Of a stretch of DNA of 64,000 nucleotides, positions 1 to 11,100 are shown piece by piece. The stretch comes from Manduca sexta (taxonomy: Eukaryota; Arthropoda; Insecta; Lepidoptera; Sphingidae), in assembly GCF_014839805.1 (NCBI RefSeq), contig NC_051142.1, forward strand, positions 62,001-126,000, given 5' to 3'. The translations under genes were made by a program, and so were the position numbers. The notes beneath the pieces are model-generated. The model was not told the DNA's origin. It searched no databases and saw nothing but the letters and a program-made list of their open reading frames with translations. The stretch's first letter is position 1; the number at the start of each line of letters is the position of its first letter.

Positions 1-2557
1 AAGAAAGTAGGTATGTCATCAGTCATCACTGAAATTGATTTTAACCACCGAAGGCTTAACAGGACTGCATGAGGAAGGCCAACTGGGGAACGCTTATAAT
101 AGTAGGAAAATAATAATATTATATGAGAATAAATAAATAATAGTGAACATAGTATTATTATCATTTATCTACGCAATAGGAATATAATCTGTTACAGAGT
201 ATAACCATTCGCATCACCATCACCACCTGTTTTATTATTATCTGTTTTGTATTCATTCTATGGCTTTATTTTTTTATGTAAAGTACGAAATAAAAATGTC
301 TTTTTGTTATAATTAATTATTTCCTAATTTTAAGGACTTGCGCTCTGTGACTAAAATAAGAATGGGTAAATTGCAGAAATACTTTGCGAACAATGGCCTT
401 ACAAGGGGTACCTTCAGGACTTGATACATTTCCAAACACACCTGTTGTGGTACTCGCACGGGCGTTGTTTTACAATAAATACGCAACGGTGAGAGTTCTC
501 GCCTTAACATCTGAAAAACCTTGACAACATGATTGCGGACGACGAAGAGGCTGTTAAGAAAAGATCGACAAAACATGCTCAGACAATCTTACAGTGAGTT
601 TGGACACGACGTGTGACGTAAAAATCGGCGAAGGGCGATGCGGAGGACCCCAAGCCGCGGATAGTGCTAACCATTCGGTCGGAAAAGTCGAGCGCCAAGA
701 GCAACAACATGAAGATTGTGTCCACGGAGGAGAAACTCGAGGAGGTGTCGCCGCGACGTTCAAGCCGCACCAGGGGCAAATGGGAATGGGTGTGCGACAG
801 CGACACCTCAGCCTCGCCCGAAATACAAATCCGCCTCGGAGAACGATGACTCGGACGCTCACAACGCCAAGCGGTCCACCAGCCGGCGCAGTAAAGACAC
901 TGACAATGTTGTGGCCAACGCCATCGCTCGGAAGAGAAACTCTACGAGGACATCACCCGCAGCGATCCACGCGCCGACAGAAACCCAAGGGACCAGAAGA
1001 AACAGCAGATAAGCTAGGAGATAGAGTTAAGACACGCCGGTCTGCACGACCCACAGCTACTGAAACTCAGAAGAGTAAAGCCAAAGAAGATATTGAAATG
1101 GATATCGTGGATTCAGATGACGAGGTGCTGGATCGAGGTAACCGTTCACAGTTAAGGCACCTGAGCGAACTCGGCTTGAAGGCTGTCACCATTGAGGATG
1201 ATGAAGAAGTTGAAGAGAGTGGGTAGGTAGACAACTTTGATATTGTTTACTGCTGATTAATCATTTGTTTTAAAGATTATAATATCTATACAGATCAACA
1301 CACAATAATAACTTAGCACATAGAAAATGAAACCCATATAATAATCTTATTTGTACACCTATAGAGAACTGGAAGAGAATGAGGCTGAGGAATTAGAAGA
1401 TGATGGAGATCTGGACGAGGAGGCGGAAGCCATTGGCAAGCTACTGGACGAGGAAGAGGACTCGCCCAGCGATGGGGACGAGGACTTCTACTGCTCTGCG
1501 GCTGCATCACCAAGTGAACAACCCAGGAGGTCTAAAAGATTGTGCTCTTCATTCACAAATGACAGTGACTGTTCATCACCAGCTCGTGAGGATGAGCAAA
1601 AGTGAAGTATCATCGGACAATAACTTGTTATCTTCATAGATATCAAGTTATTTGTAGTTCACTGTAGACAGAATGCTTATACAGGGTGTTTGTAGTAGAA
1701 AATGTTTTGAAGTTCTATAAGTACTTAGGATTCAAGTTATTCAATGATTTGCATATATTGGCCAGCTCTCAATAATGAATAGTATATTGTACCCAATCAT
1801 TCCCAAAAAATATTGGTAAATAATCCTTTTGAAACTATGTATTAATTTCTAGGTTAACAATAGTATTTTTGGTATATTTTCCAAAACCCACTGAAACAAT
1901 TTTTTACTATTAAAAAAACACTCTGTGTTACATATTTTGCTTGCTGGTAGTTACAACCAGGCTGCATAGTATATATATTTCAGTACTTATTAAAATAAAA
2001 AGTTTCTGTCTCTCTTGCGCGAATAACTTGTCAGAACCGGCACCTTATTTTGATTATACAAAAAACTAATGTAAAGAATTACTATAAATATATTTGTATA
2101 ATAGGCATGCTGTTTTTACATGATGAAACTTTGCTTACCGTCTCATTCTTGGCTGCTTTTTTAGTATCCATATTCATTGTCATTGTGCATATATTATGTT
2201 TTTTTTATTTATGTTAAGTCTGATGCTTATCTATTCTGATTTTATAGCCCATGCATATCATCATATCAAGCCCAGCATAGACTCAAGTGCATTAAAATAC
2301 ATTATAATTAAAATTGCAACCTAATTGTAATTTTTGTAGCTAGATATAACATGTTAATTTTGAAATATCTAAGTTAAAGCTGTTTAAGTATAAACAAATT
2401 TTATCTTTATAGTAATATATTTTATATGGACTATTTGTAATGAACATGTTTTTGTTTGGGCCATGTAGGATATATTTAACCAAAAAAGTTTCTTAAGTCA
2501 ATTATTATGGCAGTATTTTTAGTAAAGCAATGGGCCCTTACGCTTTACTTTTGTATG
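1..2557. repeat. Near-identical second copy of 5574-8140 (probable haplotype duplicate)
   Basis: Position 1 aligns with about 5574, and the match runs without interruption to about 2552 (aligned to about 8138), where it ends a few bases before an N gap. The copies differ by scattered substitutions and by many one- or two-base losses in this copy, mostly in A runs and short GC repeats. Diverged patches near 2020-2095 (7600-7680 in the other copy) look like allelic differences. The copy holds the EHMT upstream region, exons 1-2 and part of intron 2. I infer an unpurged haplotype copy; a real tandem duplication is possible but less likely. Confidence 0.85.
529..1601 (+). pseudogene. Broken copy of EHMT exons 1 and 2
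   Basis: Exon 1 equivalent is 529-1222 and exon 2 equivalent is 1365-1601, matching 6105-6805 and 6948-7184. Exon 2 has the same length in both copies (237 nt). Exon 1 is 694 nt instead of 701 nt: about seven bases are lost in at least five places, among them A runs near 560 and 620 and short losses near 820, 935 and 955. The reading frame is therefore shifted several times and does not recover. A further G-to-A change gives TAG just past the exon 1 end, where the intact copy reads TGG. No later EHMT exon follows, since an N gap begins at 2558. It could not encode a methyltransferase as assembled. Confidence 0.8.
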
Positions 2558-3057
2558 NNNNNNNNNNNNNNNNNNNNNNNNNNNNNNNNNNNNNNNNNNN
2601 NNNNNNNNNNNNNNNNNNNNNNNNNNNNNNNNNNNNNNNNNNNNNNNNNNNNNNNNNNNNNNNNNNNNNNNNNNNNNNNNNNNNNNNNNNNNNNNNNNNN
2701 NNNNNNNNNNNNNNNNNNNNNNNNNNNNNNNNNNNNNNNNNNNNNNNNNNNNNNNNNNNNNNNNNNNNNNNNNNNNNNNNNNNNNNNNNNNNNNNNNNNN
2801 NNNNNNNNNNNNNNNNNNNNNNNNNNNNNNNNNNNNNNNNNNNNNNNNNNNNNNNNNNNNNNNNNNNNNNNNNNNNNNNNNNNNNNNNNNNNNNNNNNNN
2901 NNNNNNNNNNNNNNNNNNNNNNNNNNNNNNNNNNNNNNNNNNNNNNNNNNNNNNNNNNNNNNNNNNNNNNNNNNNNNNNNNNNNNNNNNNNNNNNNNNNN
3001 NNNNNNNNNNNNNNNNNNNNNNNNNNNNNNNNNNNNNNNNNNNNNNNNNNNNNNNNN
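2558..3057. other. Assembly gap, 500 N
   Basis: Exactly 500 N, the usual placeholder for a gap of unknown length. It separates the duplicate EHMT fragment from the dehydratase side of the locus. Reading frames that run across it are artefacts. The missing dehydratase exons may belong here or at another locus in the assembly. Confidence 0.98.
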
Positions 3058-3113
3058 GATCCTTATTGTCTTAAATAAATGCAGTTCATTTGAATAAGGA
3101 CTGTTTGAATATC

Positions 3114-3186
3114 GACAGTCCCTATGCAAAGTATTGAATCTGCAAAATGCTACTTTGCAGATTCGATACTATACATAGGGACCGTC
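3114..3186. repeat. Imperfect palindrome, 33-bp arms
   Basis: Arms at 3114-3146 and 3154-3186 are reverse complements with about four mismatches, around a 7-base loop. No gene function is visible. It resembles a very short foldback or MITE remnant next to the assembly gap. Confidence 0.75.
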
Positions 3187-4509
3187 AATATGTATGAAAC
3201 TTAGTGTCTCAAGAAAATTTTGCTTAAGTCAGTTAGCCTTTCAGCTATTGATATGGACCTCATATTATGATAAGCTTATCTCTTACTAGAACAGAACAGA
3301 AGCCAGTGTACCATTTCAGATACATGCATGACATGAGCATTGTAAGTAAGTGAAACTTATTTTTTTAGGATATACAATAATTGCTTAATGCATTTCCACA
3401 TAATTATTTTTACATAATTGCCAATTTATAATCATATCAATTGCAATTTTCCTGTTGCATTTGCCTTGAATTACTAAAGCAATACTATAAGTTCAATAAA
3501 TTTAAAGCCAAGTTTTTTACTACCTTCAAGAAATAAATAAAACCATATTTTATTATTCGAACATAGCTTTTAATTATTCAATCAGGCTTCTATTTTTTTT
3601 CTGTGACATATTCCTAAGAATACAATGATAATAATATTAGCATGTTTTGTTGTTTATCACACATTTAATTATCATAATTTAAGGATACCATTATTTTAAT
3701 ACATAATCAAAATATCTAACAGTTGCCTTGAACTTTAAACAACCTGTTTATTAACAAAAAAAGATTTATAATTAAATATGTGGTCCAAAAAACTTGATAT
3801 TATATTGTGCAATCATTGAATTGTGTGGAAATTTTAGCATTACAATATTATCATTATGCCATGGGCACACCATTTTCTTTGAATTGGTAGATGGCAATGT
3901 AACCAGCCCCCTTATTCTTTCTTTTGCTTGTGGCTCTGCTGCCCATGTGATAAAGTTTTTTGAGAATAAATATTTTCATTAGATAAAAGTACCCTATAGT
4001 ATTCAGAAGCAATGTAGCTTCCTATTAGAGAAAAATTCAGAATTGGTTCAGTAGGTCCTGAGATTAGTGCTTTCAAATAAAAAAGTATACATACTTCATA
4101 GAATAAATAATTATAATTTATTATAACTTTGTGTAAATTACTCATTATATTGAGGAATATTTTTTTTAAATCTATGTGTGTCTAATATTCTCAACTAAGA
4201 TATTCACAGATTGAAGCTGCTGGAGAGTCTCCTAAGATAGTTTCATTCAAAATTACTTCTAAACCTTAAAACATATCCTAACATGGACAGCACAGTGACA
4301 TGCCATATTCTAATGTACTATAAATCATTGCACACTGAATCAGTTTCAGTAGGGGTATAGCACTAATTTTGAATAAACCCTTAAAACTTAATACCATCAC
4401 AGAAGTATCATAAAGCAGCACTTAGGCATCTACTCTAAGAGCACATAAACTTTACTATCAAACATTAATATTATCCTTCAGAAGTTATAAAACGAATGTG
4501 TATACTCAC
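3187..4509. other. Presumed ALAD intron 1, AT-rich, with a mobile-element remnant
   Basis: This lies downstream of the ALAD exon on the minus strand, so it should be intron 1 of that gene. I see no second ALAD exon: there is no GC-rich exon-like block and no reading frame resembling the enzyme's next segment. About 3880-4110 resembles the decayed 3' end of a dispersed element often seen in lepidopteran introns. That reading is from memory, and no ends can be defined. Confidence 0.5.
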
Positions 4510-4637
4510 AGCAAAAACACCGGGTACATAATATTATGGGGTTCTATTGTGGTGTTAGGTTCCTGCAGCCTTCGCAGTGTGGCATGGTGGTAGCCACCTT
4601 GCAGGACATGTTCCGCGCTCACGTATAGCTGGCTCAT
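4510..4637 (-). CDS. Alad: Delta-aminolevulinic acid dehydratase (porphobilinogen synthase), first coding exon only
   Basis: The enzyme condenses two molecules of 5-aminolevulinate into porphobilinogen, the second step of haem synthesis, in the cytosol. The exon starts at the ATG at 4637-4635 and gives 42 codons plus two bases before a clean GTGAGT donor (4509-4504). The peptide opens MSQLYVSAEHVLQGGYHH, then has a TLRRLQ segment and ends near NIMYPVF. This has the layout of the family's N-terminal arm: a short leader, a GYxHxxLR motif, a polar stretch, then a Y/L-P-x-F strand that starts the barrel. The exon stands out as a GC-rich block in AT-rich DNA. No later exon is present in the window, so the catalytic lysines and zinc ligands cannot be checked. 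It is divergent to EHMT and about 1.47 kb from its start. The family call rests on a short segment. Confidence 0.72.
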
Positions 4638-5043
4638 GTCTGTGTTGTAAGTACTACGTGGTCGTGGTACACACCGGCTTTGTTAATCACGTAACGTCGC
4701 GCTTTCACCGGCAATCGCAAACCTCGCAACCAACTCAATAATTTTTTAACTAAGCAGATAAAACTTGTTAAACCACTTCGAAACAATCTATTTCGTCGGG
4801 GTCATATGCAATTATATAGACCTATTCGCCTATCAGTAAACTATATCGTTAAAGTACTCCGTGGTTAGATAACTGCAGTCTTGCTACTGTATGTAAAACA
4901 GAATCCTCTTTGTAAATCTATCTTTTATCTGGAACATCTAATACTATATTCTGTCATTTATTTTGATTTTTAATAAAATAATTTATTCCGAAAACGAGAC
5001 AACCATCGTGCTGTTTTTTTTATATCAAATTGACAGATCGACA
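4638..5043. promoter_or_regulatory. Likely promoter region between ALAD and EHMT (left part)
   Basis: The two start codons face away from each other, so this interval plus 5529-6104 must hold both promoters, or one shared bidirectional promoter. The part next to ALAD is CpG-rich at about 4600-4730. No TATA box or other core motif stands out. The promoter call is inferred from gene layout only. Confidence 0.45.
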
Positions 5044-5051
5044 GTCGACAC

Positions 5052-5520
5052 CAGTGTTGCCAGGGCCCTTGAGGCGTAAGTTACGTTTCGTTTCCTGAAA
5101 TGTTACATTTTTGCTGCAAAAGTTACATTATTGTTTTTTTTTTAATTTACGCGCTTTTGGCAAGCATTTCTGTAGCGACGAAACCGCGGGGACTCGCGTA
5201 GTAGAAAATGTGCGCGCGCACACTCAAGCAAAATCAAGTTTTAGTACATGCAAGATACGTTTCATTTTGTCATGGCGAGCCATCCTAGGTGTGATATGGA
5301 GTGAAATACTTTTTAGACCCGCCAGTTTTAGGCGCGTTTAATTTGGATGCGTTGAATAGAAATGCGTTCGTAAACTGTTTACAAAAAATAATTTATATTA
5401 CAAATCTCGTTGTTCTCAAAAGTTACGAAAATTGCCTTAAATATAAAAATTACTTACATGTTACGCGAGAGGGTCAAAAGTAACGAAAAATGTAAGAAAT
5501 GTAACCTTCTGGCAACACTG
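5052..5520. mobile_element. hAT-type MITE with perfect 8-bp target duplication
   Basis: The element starts CAGTGTTGCCAG at 5052 and ends CTGGCAACACTG at 5520, a perfect 12-bp terminal inverted repeat. It is flanked on both sides by the same 8 bases, GTCGACAC (5044-5051 and 5521-5528). An 8-bp duplication with termini beginning CAG is typical of the hAT superfamily. At 469 bp with no transposase frame, it is non-autonomous. The intact target duplication suggests a fairly recent insertion. It sits between the ALAD and EHMT starts. Confidence 0.88.
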
Positions 5521-5573
5521 GTCGACACAGATCGACAGATCACTTATCAGTCAACACTCAACAGCTTAGATAA

Positions 5574-8140
5574 AAGAAAGTAGGTATGTCATCAGTCATC
5601 ACTGAAATTGATTTTAACCACCGAGGGCTTAACAGGACTGCATGAGGAAGGCCAACTGGGGAACGCTTATAATAGTAGGAAAATAATAATATTATATGAG
5701 AATAAATAAATAATAGTGAACATAGTATTATTATCATTTATCTACGCAATAGGAATATAATCTGTTACAGAGTATAACCATTCGCATCACCATCACCACC
5801 TGTTTTATTATTATCTGTTTTGTATTCATTCTATGGCTTTATTTTTTTATGTAAAGTACGAAATAAAAATGTCTTTTTGTTATAATTAATTATTTCCTAA
5901 TTTTAAGGACTTGCGCTCTGTGACTAAAATAAGAATGGGTAAATTGCAGAAATACTTTGCGAACAATGGCCTTACAAGGGGTACCTTCAGGACTTGATAC
6001 ATTTCCAAACACACCTGTTGTGGTACTCGCACGGGCGTTGTTTTACAATAAATACGCAACGGTGAGAGTTCTCGACCTTGACATCTGAAAAAAACCTTGA
6101 CAACATGATTGCGGACGACGAAGAGGCTGTTAAGAAAAAGATCGACAAAACATGCTCAGACAATCTTACAGTGAGTTTGGACACGACGTGTGACGTAAAA
6201 AAATCGGAGAAGGGCGATGCGGAGGACCCCAAGCCGCGGATAGTGCTAACCATTCGGTCGGAAAAGTCGAGCGCCAAGAGCAACAACATGAAGATTGTGT
6301 CCACGGAGGAGAAACTCGAGGAGGTGTCGCCGCGACGTTCAAGCCGCACCAGGGGCAAATGGGAATGGGTGTGCGACAGCGACACCTCAGCCTCGCCCAA
6401 GAAATACAAATCCGCCTCGGAGAACGATGACTCGGACGCTCACAACGCCAAGCGGTCCACCAGCCGGCGCAGTAAAGACACTGACAATGTTGTGGCCAAC
6501 GCCATTGCTCGGAAAGAGAAACTCTACGAGGACATCACTCCGCAGCGATCCACGCGCCGACAGAAACCCAAGGGACCAGAAGAAACAGCAGATAAGCTAG
6601 GAGATAGAGTTAAGACACGCCGGTCTGCACGACCCACAGCTACTGAAACTCAGAAGAGTAAAGCCAAAGAAGATATTGAAATGGATATCGTGGATTCAGA
6701 TGACGAGGTGCTGGATCGAGGTAACCGTTCACAGTTAAGGCACCTGAGCGAACTCGGCTTGAAGGCTGTCACCATTGAGGATGATGAAGAAGTTGAAGAG
6801 AGTGGGTGGGTAGACAACTTTGATAATGTTTACTGCTGATTAATCATTTGTTTTAAAGATTATAATATCTATACAGATCAACACACAATAATAACTTAGC
6901 ACATACAAAATGAAACCCATATAATAATCTTATTTGTACACCTATAGAGAACTGGAAGAGAATGAGGCTGCGGAATTAGAAGATGATAGAGATCTGGACG
7001 AGGAGGCGGAAGCCATTGGCAAGCTACTGGACGAGGAAGAGGACTCGCCCAGCGATGGGGACGAGGACTTCTACTGCTCTGCGGCTGCATCACCAAGTGA
7101 ACAACCCAGGAGGTCTAAAAGATTGTGCTCTTCATTCACAAATGACAGTGACTGTTCATCACCAGCTCGTGAGGATGAGCAAAAGTGAAGTATCATCGGA
7201 CAATAACTTGTTATCTTCATAGATATCAAGTTATTTGTAGTTCACTGTAGACAGAATGCTTATACAGGGTGTTTGTAGTAGAAAATGTTTTGAAGTTCTA
7301 TAAGTACTTAGGATTCAAGTTATTCAATGATTTGCATATATTGGCCAGCTCTCAATAATGAATAGTATATTGTACCCAATCATTCCCAAAAAATATTGGT
7401 AAATAATCCTTTTGAAACTATGTATTAATTTCTAGGTTAACAATAGTATTTTTGGTATATTATCCAAAACCCACTGAAACAATTTTTTACTATTAAAAAA
7501 ACACTCTGTGTTACATATTTTGCTTGCTGGTAGTTACAACCAGGCTGCATAGTATATATATTTCAGTACTTATTAAAAATAAAAAGTTTCTGTCTCGCTT
7601 GCGCGAATTTCTTGTCTGAACCGGCACCTTATTTTGATTATACAAAAAACTATTGTAAAGAATTACTATTTTTATTTTTGTATAATAGGCATGCTGTTTT
7701 TACATGATGAAACTTTGCTTACCGTCTCATTCTTGGCTGCTTTTTTAGTATCCATATTCATTGTCATTGTGCATATATTATGTTTTTTTTATTTATGTTA
7801 AGTCTGATGCTTATCTATTCTGATTTTATAGCCCATGCATATCATCATATCAAGCCCAGCATAGACTCAAGTGCATTAAAATACATTATAATTAAAATTG
7901 CAACCTAATTGTAATTTTTGTAGCTAGATATAACATGTTAATTTTGAAATATCTAAGTTAAAGCTGTTTAAGTATAAACAAATTTTATCTTTATAGTAAT
8001 ATATTTTATATGGACTATTTGTAATGAACATGTTTTTGTTTGGGCCATGTAGGATATATTTAACCAAAAAAAAAGTTTCTTAACTCAATTATTATGGCAG
8101 TATTTTAGTAAAGCAATGGGCCCTTACGCTTTACTTTTAT
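5574..8140. repeat. Intact copy of the duplicated EHMT 5' segment
   Basis: This is the counterpart of bases 1-2557. The copy keeps the reading frame open through exon 1 and continues into the rest of the EHMT gene at its right edge, so it is the correctly placed one. The left boundary at about 5574 is 45 bases beyond the hAT MITE target duplication. Confidence 0.85.
6105..7184 (+). CDS. EHMT: EHMT exons 1-2, charged disordered N-terminal region
   Basis: Residues 1 to about 312. The region is rich in Lys, Arg, Ser, Asp and Glu, with repeated RRSSRTR- and TRRSARPT-like basic patches and acidic runs such as DSDDEVLD and DEEEDSPSDGDEDF. This composition fits a nuclear disordered tail, where family members carry localisation signals and automethylation sites; no specific site is claimed. 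Exon 1 ends in phase 2 at GG/GTGGGT. Exon 2 ends in phase 2 at 7184. Read through, that donor gives a TGA immediately (7185-7188 region), so retention of intron 2 would make a roughly 313-residue protein without the catalytic domain. Confidence 0.8.
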
Positions 8141-11100
8141 TTAGCAATAAAGAAGAGAAAAATAAATTACTATACAGGATACCGCGGCGGCGTTCATCGC
8201 GACGTGCAGCCGGTCTCACTCCCGGGGAAACCAGTGAACAGTAAGTTATTACACATGAAATATTGAAACTCTAACAAAATCATGCAACACTAAATTGTAA
8301 AAAATTGTGAGAAAGAAACAGATTTATAGAAAAAAATACTGCATACTCAAAGTGTAAATATAAGGCGATAAGGCCTAAATTAATAGATTTTTTTTTTATG
8401 AATTGGAAGAAGATTTTTTGTAGTGCAAAAATAAAAATGACGACATTTATAGTTATTTACTTATTTTAATATATTTTTTAAAATGTATCAGGTGTGTTGA
8501 TTGAATTGTATGGATAATTTGCTCCTGCAGCAACACTCGTCAGAAGCGCAAGAGTGTTCGCTCGAACCCAGGTGAGGAGGCGCATTCCGACGCCGAACAC
8601 GAAGAGGACAGGTAAGATACAATTATAGTGTCGTATCGATGTATCTAGTTGAATGGATTAGTTTAATAACATTTTTGGAAATAAAACAGTTTATTTTTTA
8701 TTTATCTAATGTACAGGCTGTGGTTAAAAGTTTATATAACTGGTTGTTAGTAGACAACATATATGATGTGTAAATGTTGAATAATCTATGTGTCATCATA
8801 AAATATGGAACACCTGTATATACCATAATTTTTGGTGTGCAGTAACCCCGCGGGTGGTGACGAGGGGTCCGAGGCGGCGTGCCCCACCGACGAGTCGACA
8901 GTGGTGGCCACCTGCTACTGCGAGGCGCCCAGCAACGTGTACGCGGCGCCTGGAGACCTCGCAGGTGATTCTCACTTGTAGACAGAATTCTTGCTCATAG
9001 TATTAAATTATCTCCAATATCTCACTAGTATATAAAAAAAATATTTTGGCGTGAAATAGATAAAACGCGCTTCATGCACACACTGAAAATAAATACATTC
9101 AGTTTTAATGACTGGTCCCATTTGTATATTTAAACTGAAAAGCTCCCATATTGATATTGCTAAGTAGTTTCCTGATTTTAGATGTGATCTCATATTGGCA
9201 TCTAGGCTTTTTTGATGATGTGACAATTTAAATATGCAACCATTATTTCAAGTACATATATGATGTATTTTTATAAAAGTATGGACTAGGGTTAGATGTA
9301 TTCCTTGCAGATGATAATATGATTCCTGGTCGTGTTGTGCAGAGCCGGTGTTCTGCCAGGCGGTGGAGACGTCGGAGGGCGCGCGCGTGGGGTGCTCGCA
9401 CGGGGCGCGGCGCGCGGCGCGCGGGGCGCTGGCGCCGCTGCTGCGCGCCGGGCCCCGCGCGCCCTACCTGCTCGCCTGCGCACTGCACGCCGCGCAGCTG
9501 CGCAGGCACATGTGCTGCCCCGCCTGCGGACTCTTCTGCACGCAGGTGACATGCACTGCCAGGCAGACTACACACATATTAACATCCATTACATAACATG
9601 TAATGGATGTTAAAACATAATGTTTTTGTCTTCGGCCAACGTGCGGACTTCTCGATCTCGTGTGGTCTTTATACATACATACATACTAATATATAACTAT
9701 ACAACTCACCCCAATTTCCTTTTTCTTAAGATATGTGCTCCCGGGAGCCCTTTTTGTTCCGATTCCGATAGTAGTTTTTTTTCTTCAATAATAAATGTCA
9801 GTCTGCCACTAGTTAAAAGTATTAAAGAGCGGATGAATTATGCAAAATAATACGAGGATTTTAAGAAATCAAACATTAATTATTACGTTATATGAGGAAA
9901 ATTAATGATTTTTTATTGCTATCTCGCCGTAAATTTTTTTTAAATAGCAATAAAAAATTACTGCCGCTTATGAATATTGAACAATAACACCAAAAATAGT
10001 AAGTTCGAGGAGATCCCGAAACGTAATAACCCCATAGAATGTGATAAAAAACGCGACTCGTCACTCGATGTCGTGTCGTATTCGTCTCTCAACCAATCCC
10101 AATAAAACGACATGAATTGTATCTTGCTTTTTGCCATATTCTAAGCTTATAGATAAGCCAGTGGCAATTTTTATGAGTCTGGCAATATCATAAAGCAAAA
10201 TCAGGCTAATAAATACTTTAAACCAAGCTAGTTACAATGAGTTTCACTATCAAAACAGTTTTGTAATAAAATTCCACTCCTAGATTAATTCAGACAACAT
10301 TCCACATCTTCCCAGGGCATATTTTACCAGTGCTCCAAAGGCCATTTATTCCACCTGGAATGCGGGCTGCCATACAACGACGCGAAGGTGCGGCCCGGCT
10401 GTCCGCACTGCGGCGTGTACTCCTACAGGTGGCAGCCCGCCAACAGGGACTGCTACAAGGTGCAGCTGCAGATGAAGTGCAGCAATAAGAGGATATTCCT
10501 GCCCGACCAGAGAGAACAGTGGTATATTTATATAGCTATATACAGGTGACCTGGAATTAGAAAACTGCTTTGGAGGCGCCAGTTTGCTGTTTTTATTTTA
10601 AAGTTAATATCATAAGAAATTTGTTCAGTATTTTATGATAACATGACAGTTTTTTATTTTCCTGACAAGGCTGTACATTTTTGTAGCACAAAATAACTAG
10701 ATAAGCAAATCTGTGTTAAATAAAAATTATACTTCAGGTTTTATCAATCCTTAAATTTTGCATGGCACAATATAAAATGTTTAGACTAGTCACAATGTCC
10801 CTGAATCTCCAATTGGTTGGAAATGACCAACTGACACTAGATTACACTACAAAGTTGGTTAGGGTACGGCTTTACTACTAAGTTGTAATTTATTTTCTAA
10901 TGATAGTGAAATGACAATTCTATTGTTTGTCATTCAGCACCCCGGCATACTTGAGTTTCTCCACACTATCACCGTCACAACTGGACACAACTCCAGTTAT
11001 CCCAGAGGATCTGTTGCCACCAACCCCACTGAACCTGGAGTTGTTGTGCAAGAAGCGAGAAGGGCCAGAAGATGAAGACTCTGCGAGGAAGTTGTGCGAT

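Noticed and set aside
2507..3129. Long open frames across the first gap
   Set aside because: They consist almost wholly of N; the ends are a few codons of AT-rich sequence.
5111..5483. Short coding frames inside the hAT MITE
   Set aside because: They lie within a non-autonomous element with clear ends and resemble no protein.
9243..9613. Overlapping open frames on both strands of EHMT exon 6
   Set aside because: They are shadows of a very GC-rich exon; only the plus-strand frame with zinc-ligand cysteines continues in phase to the flanking exons.
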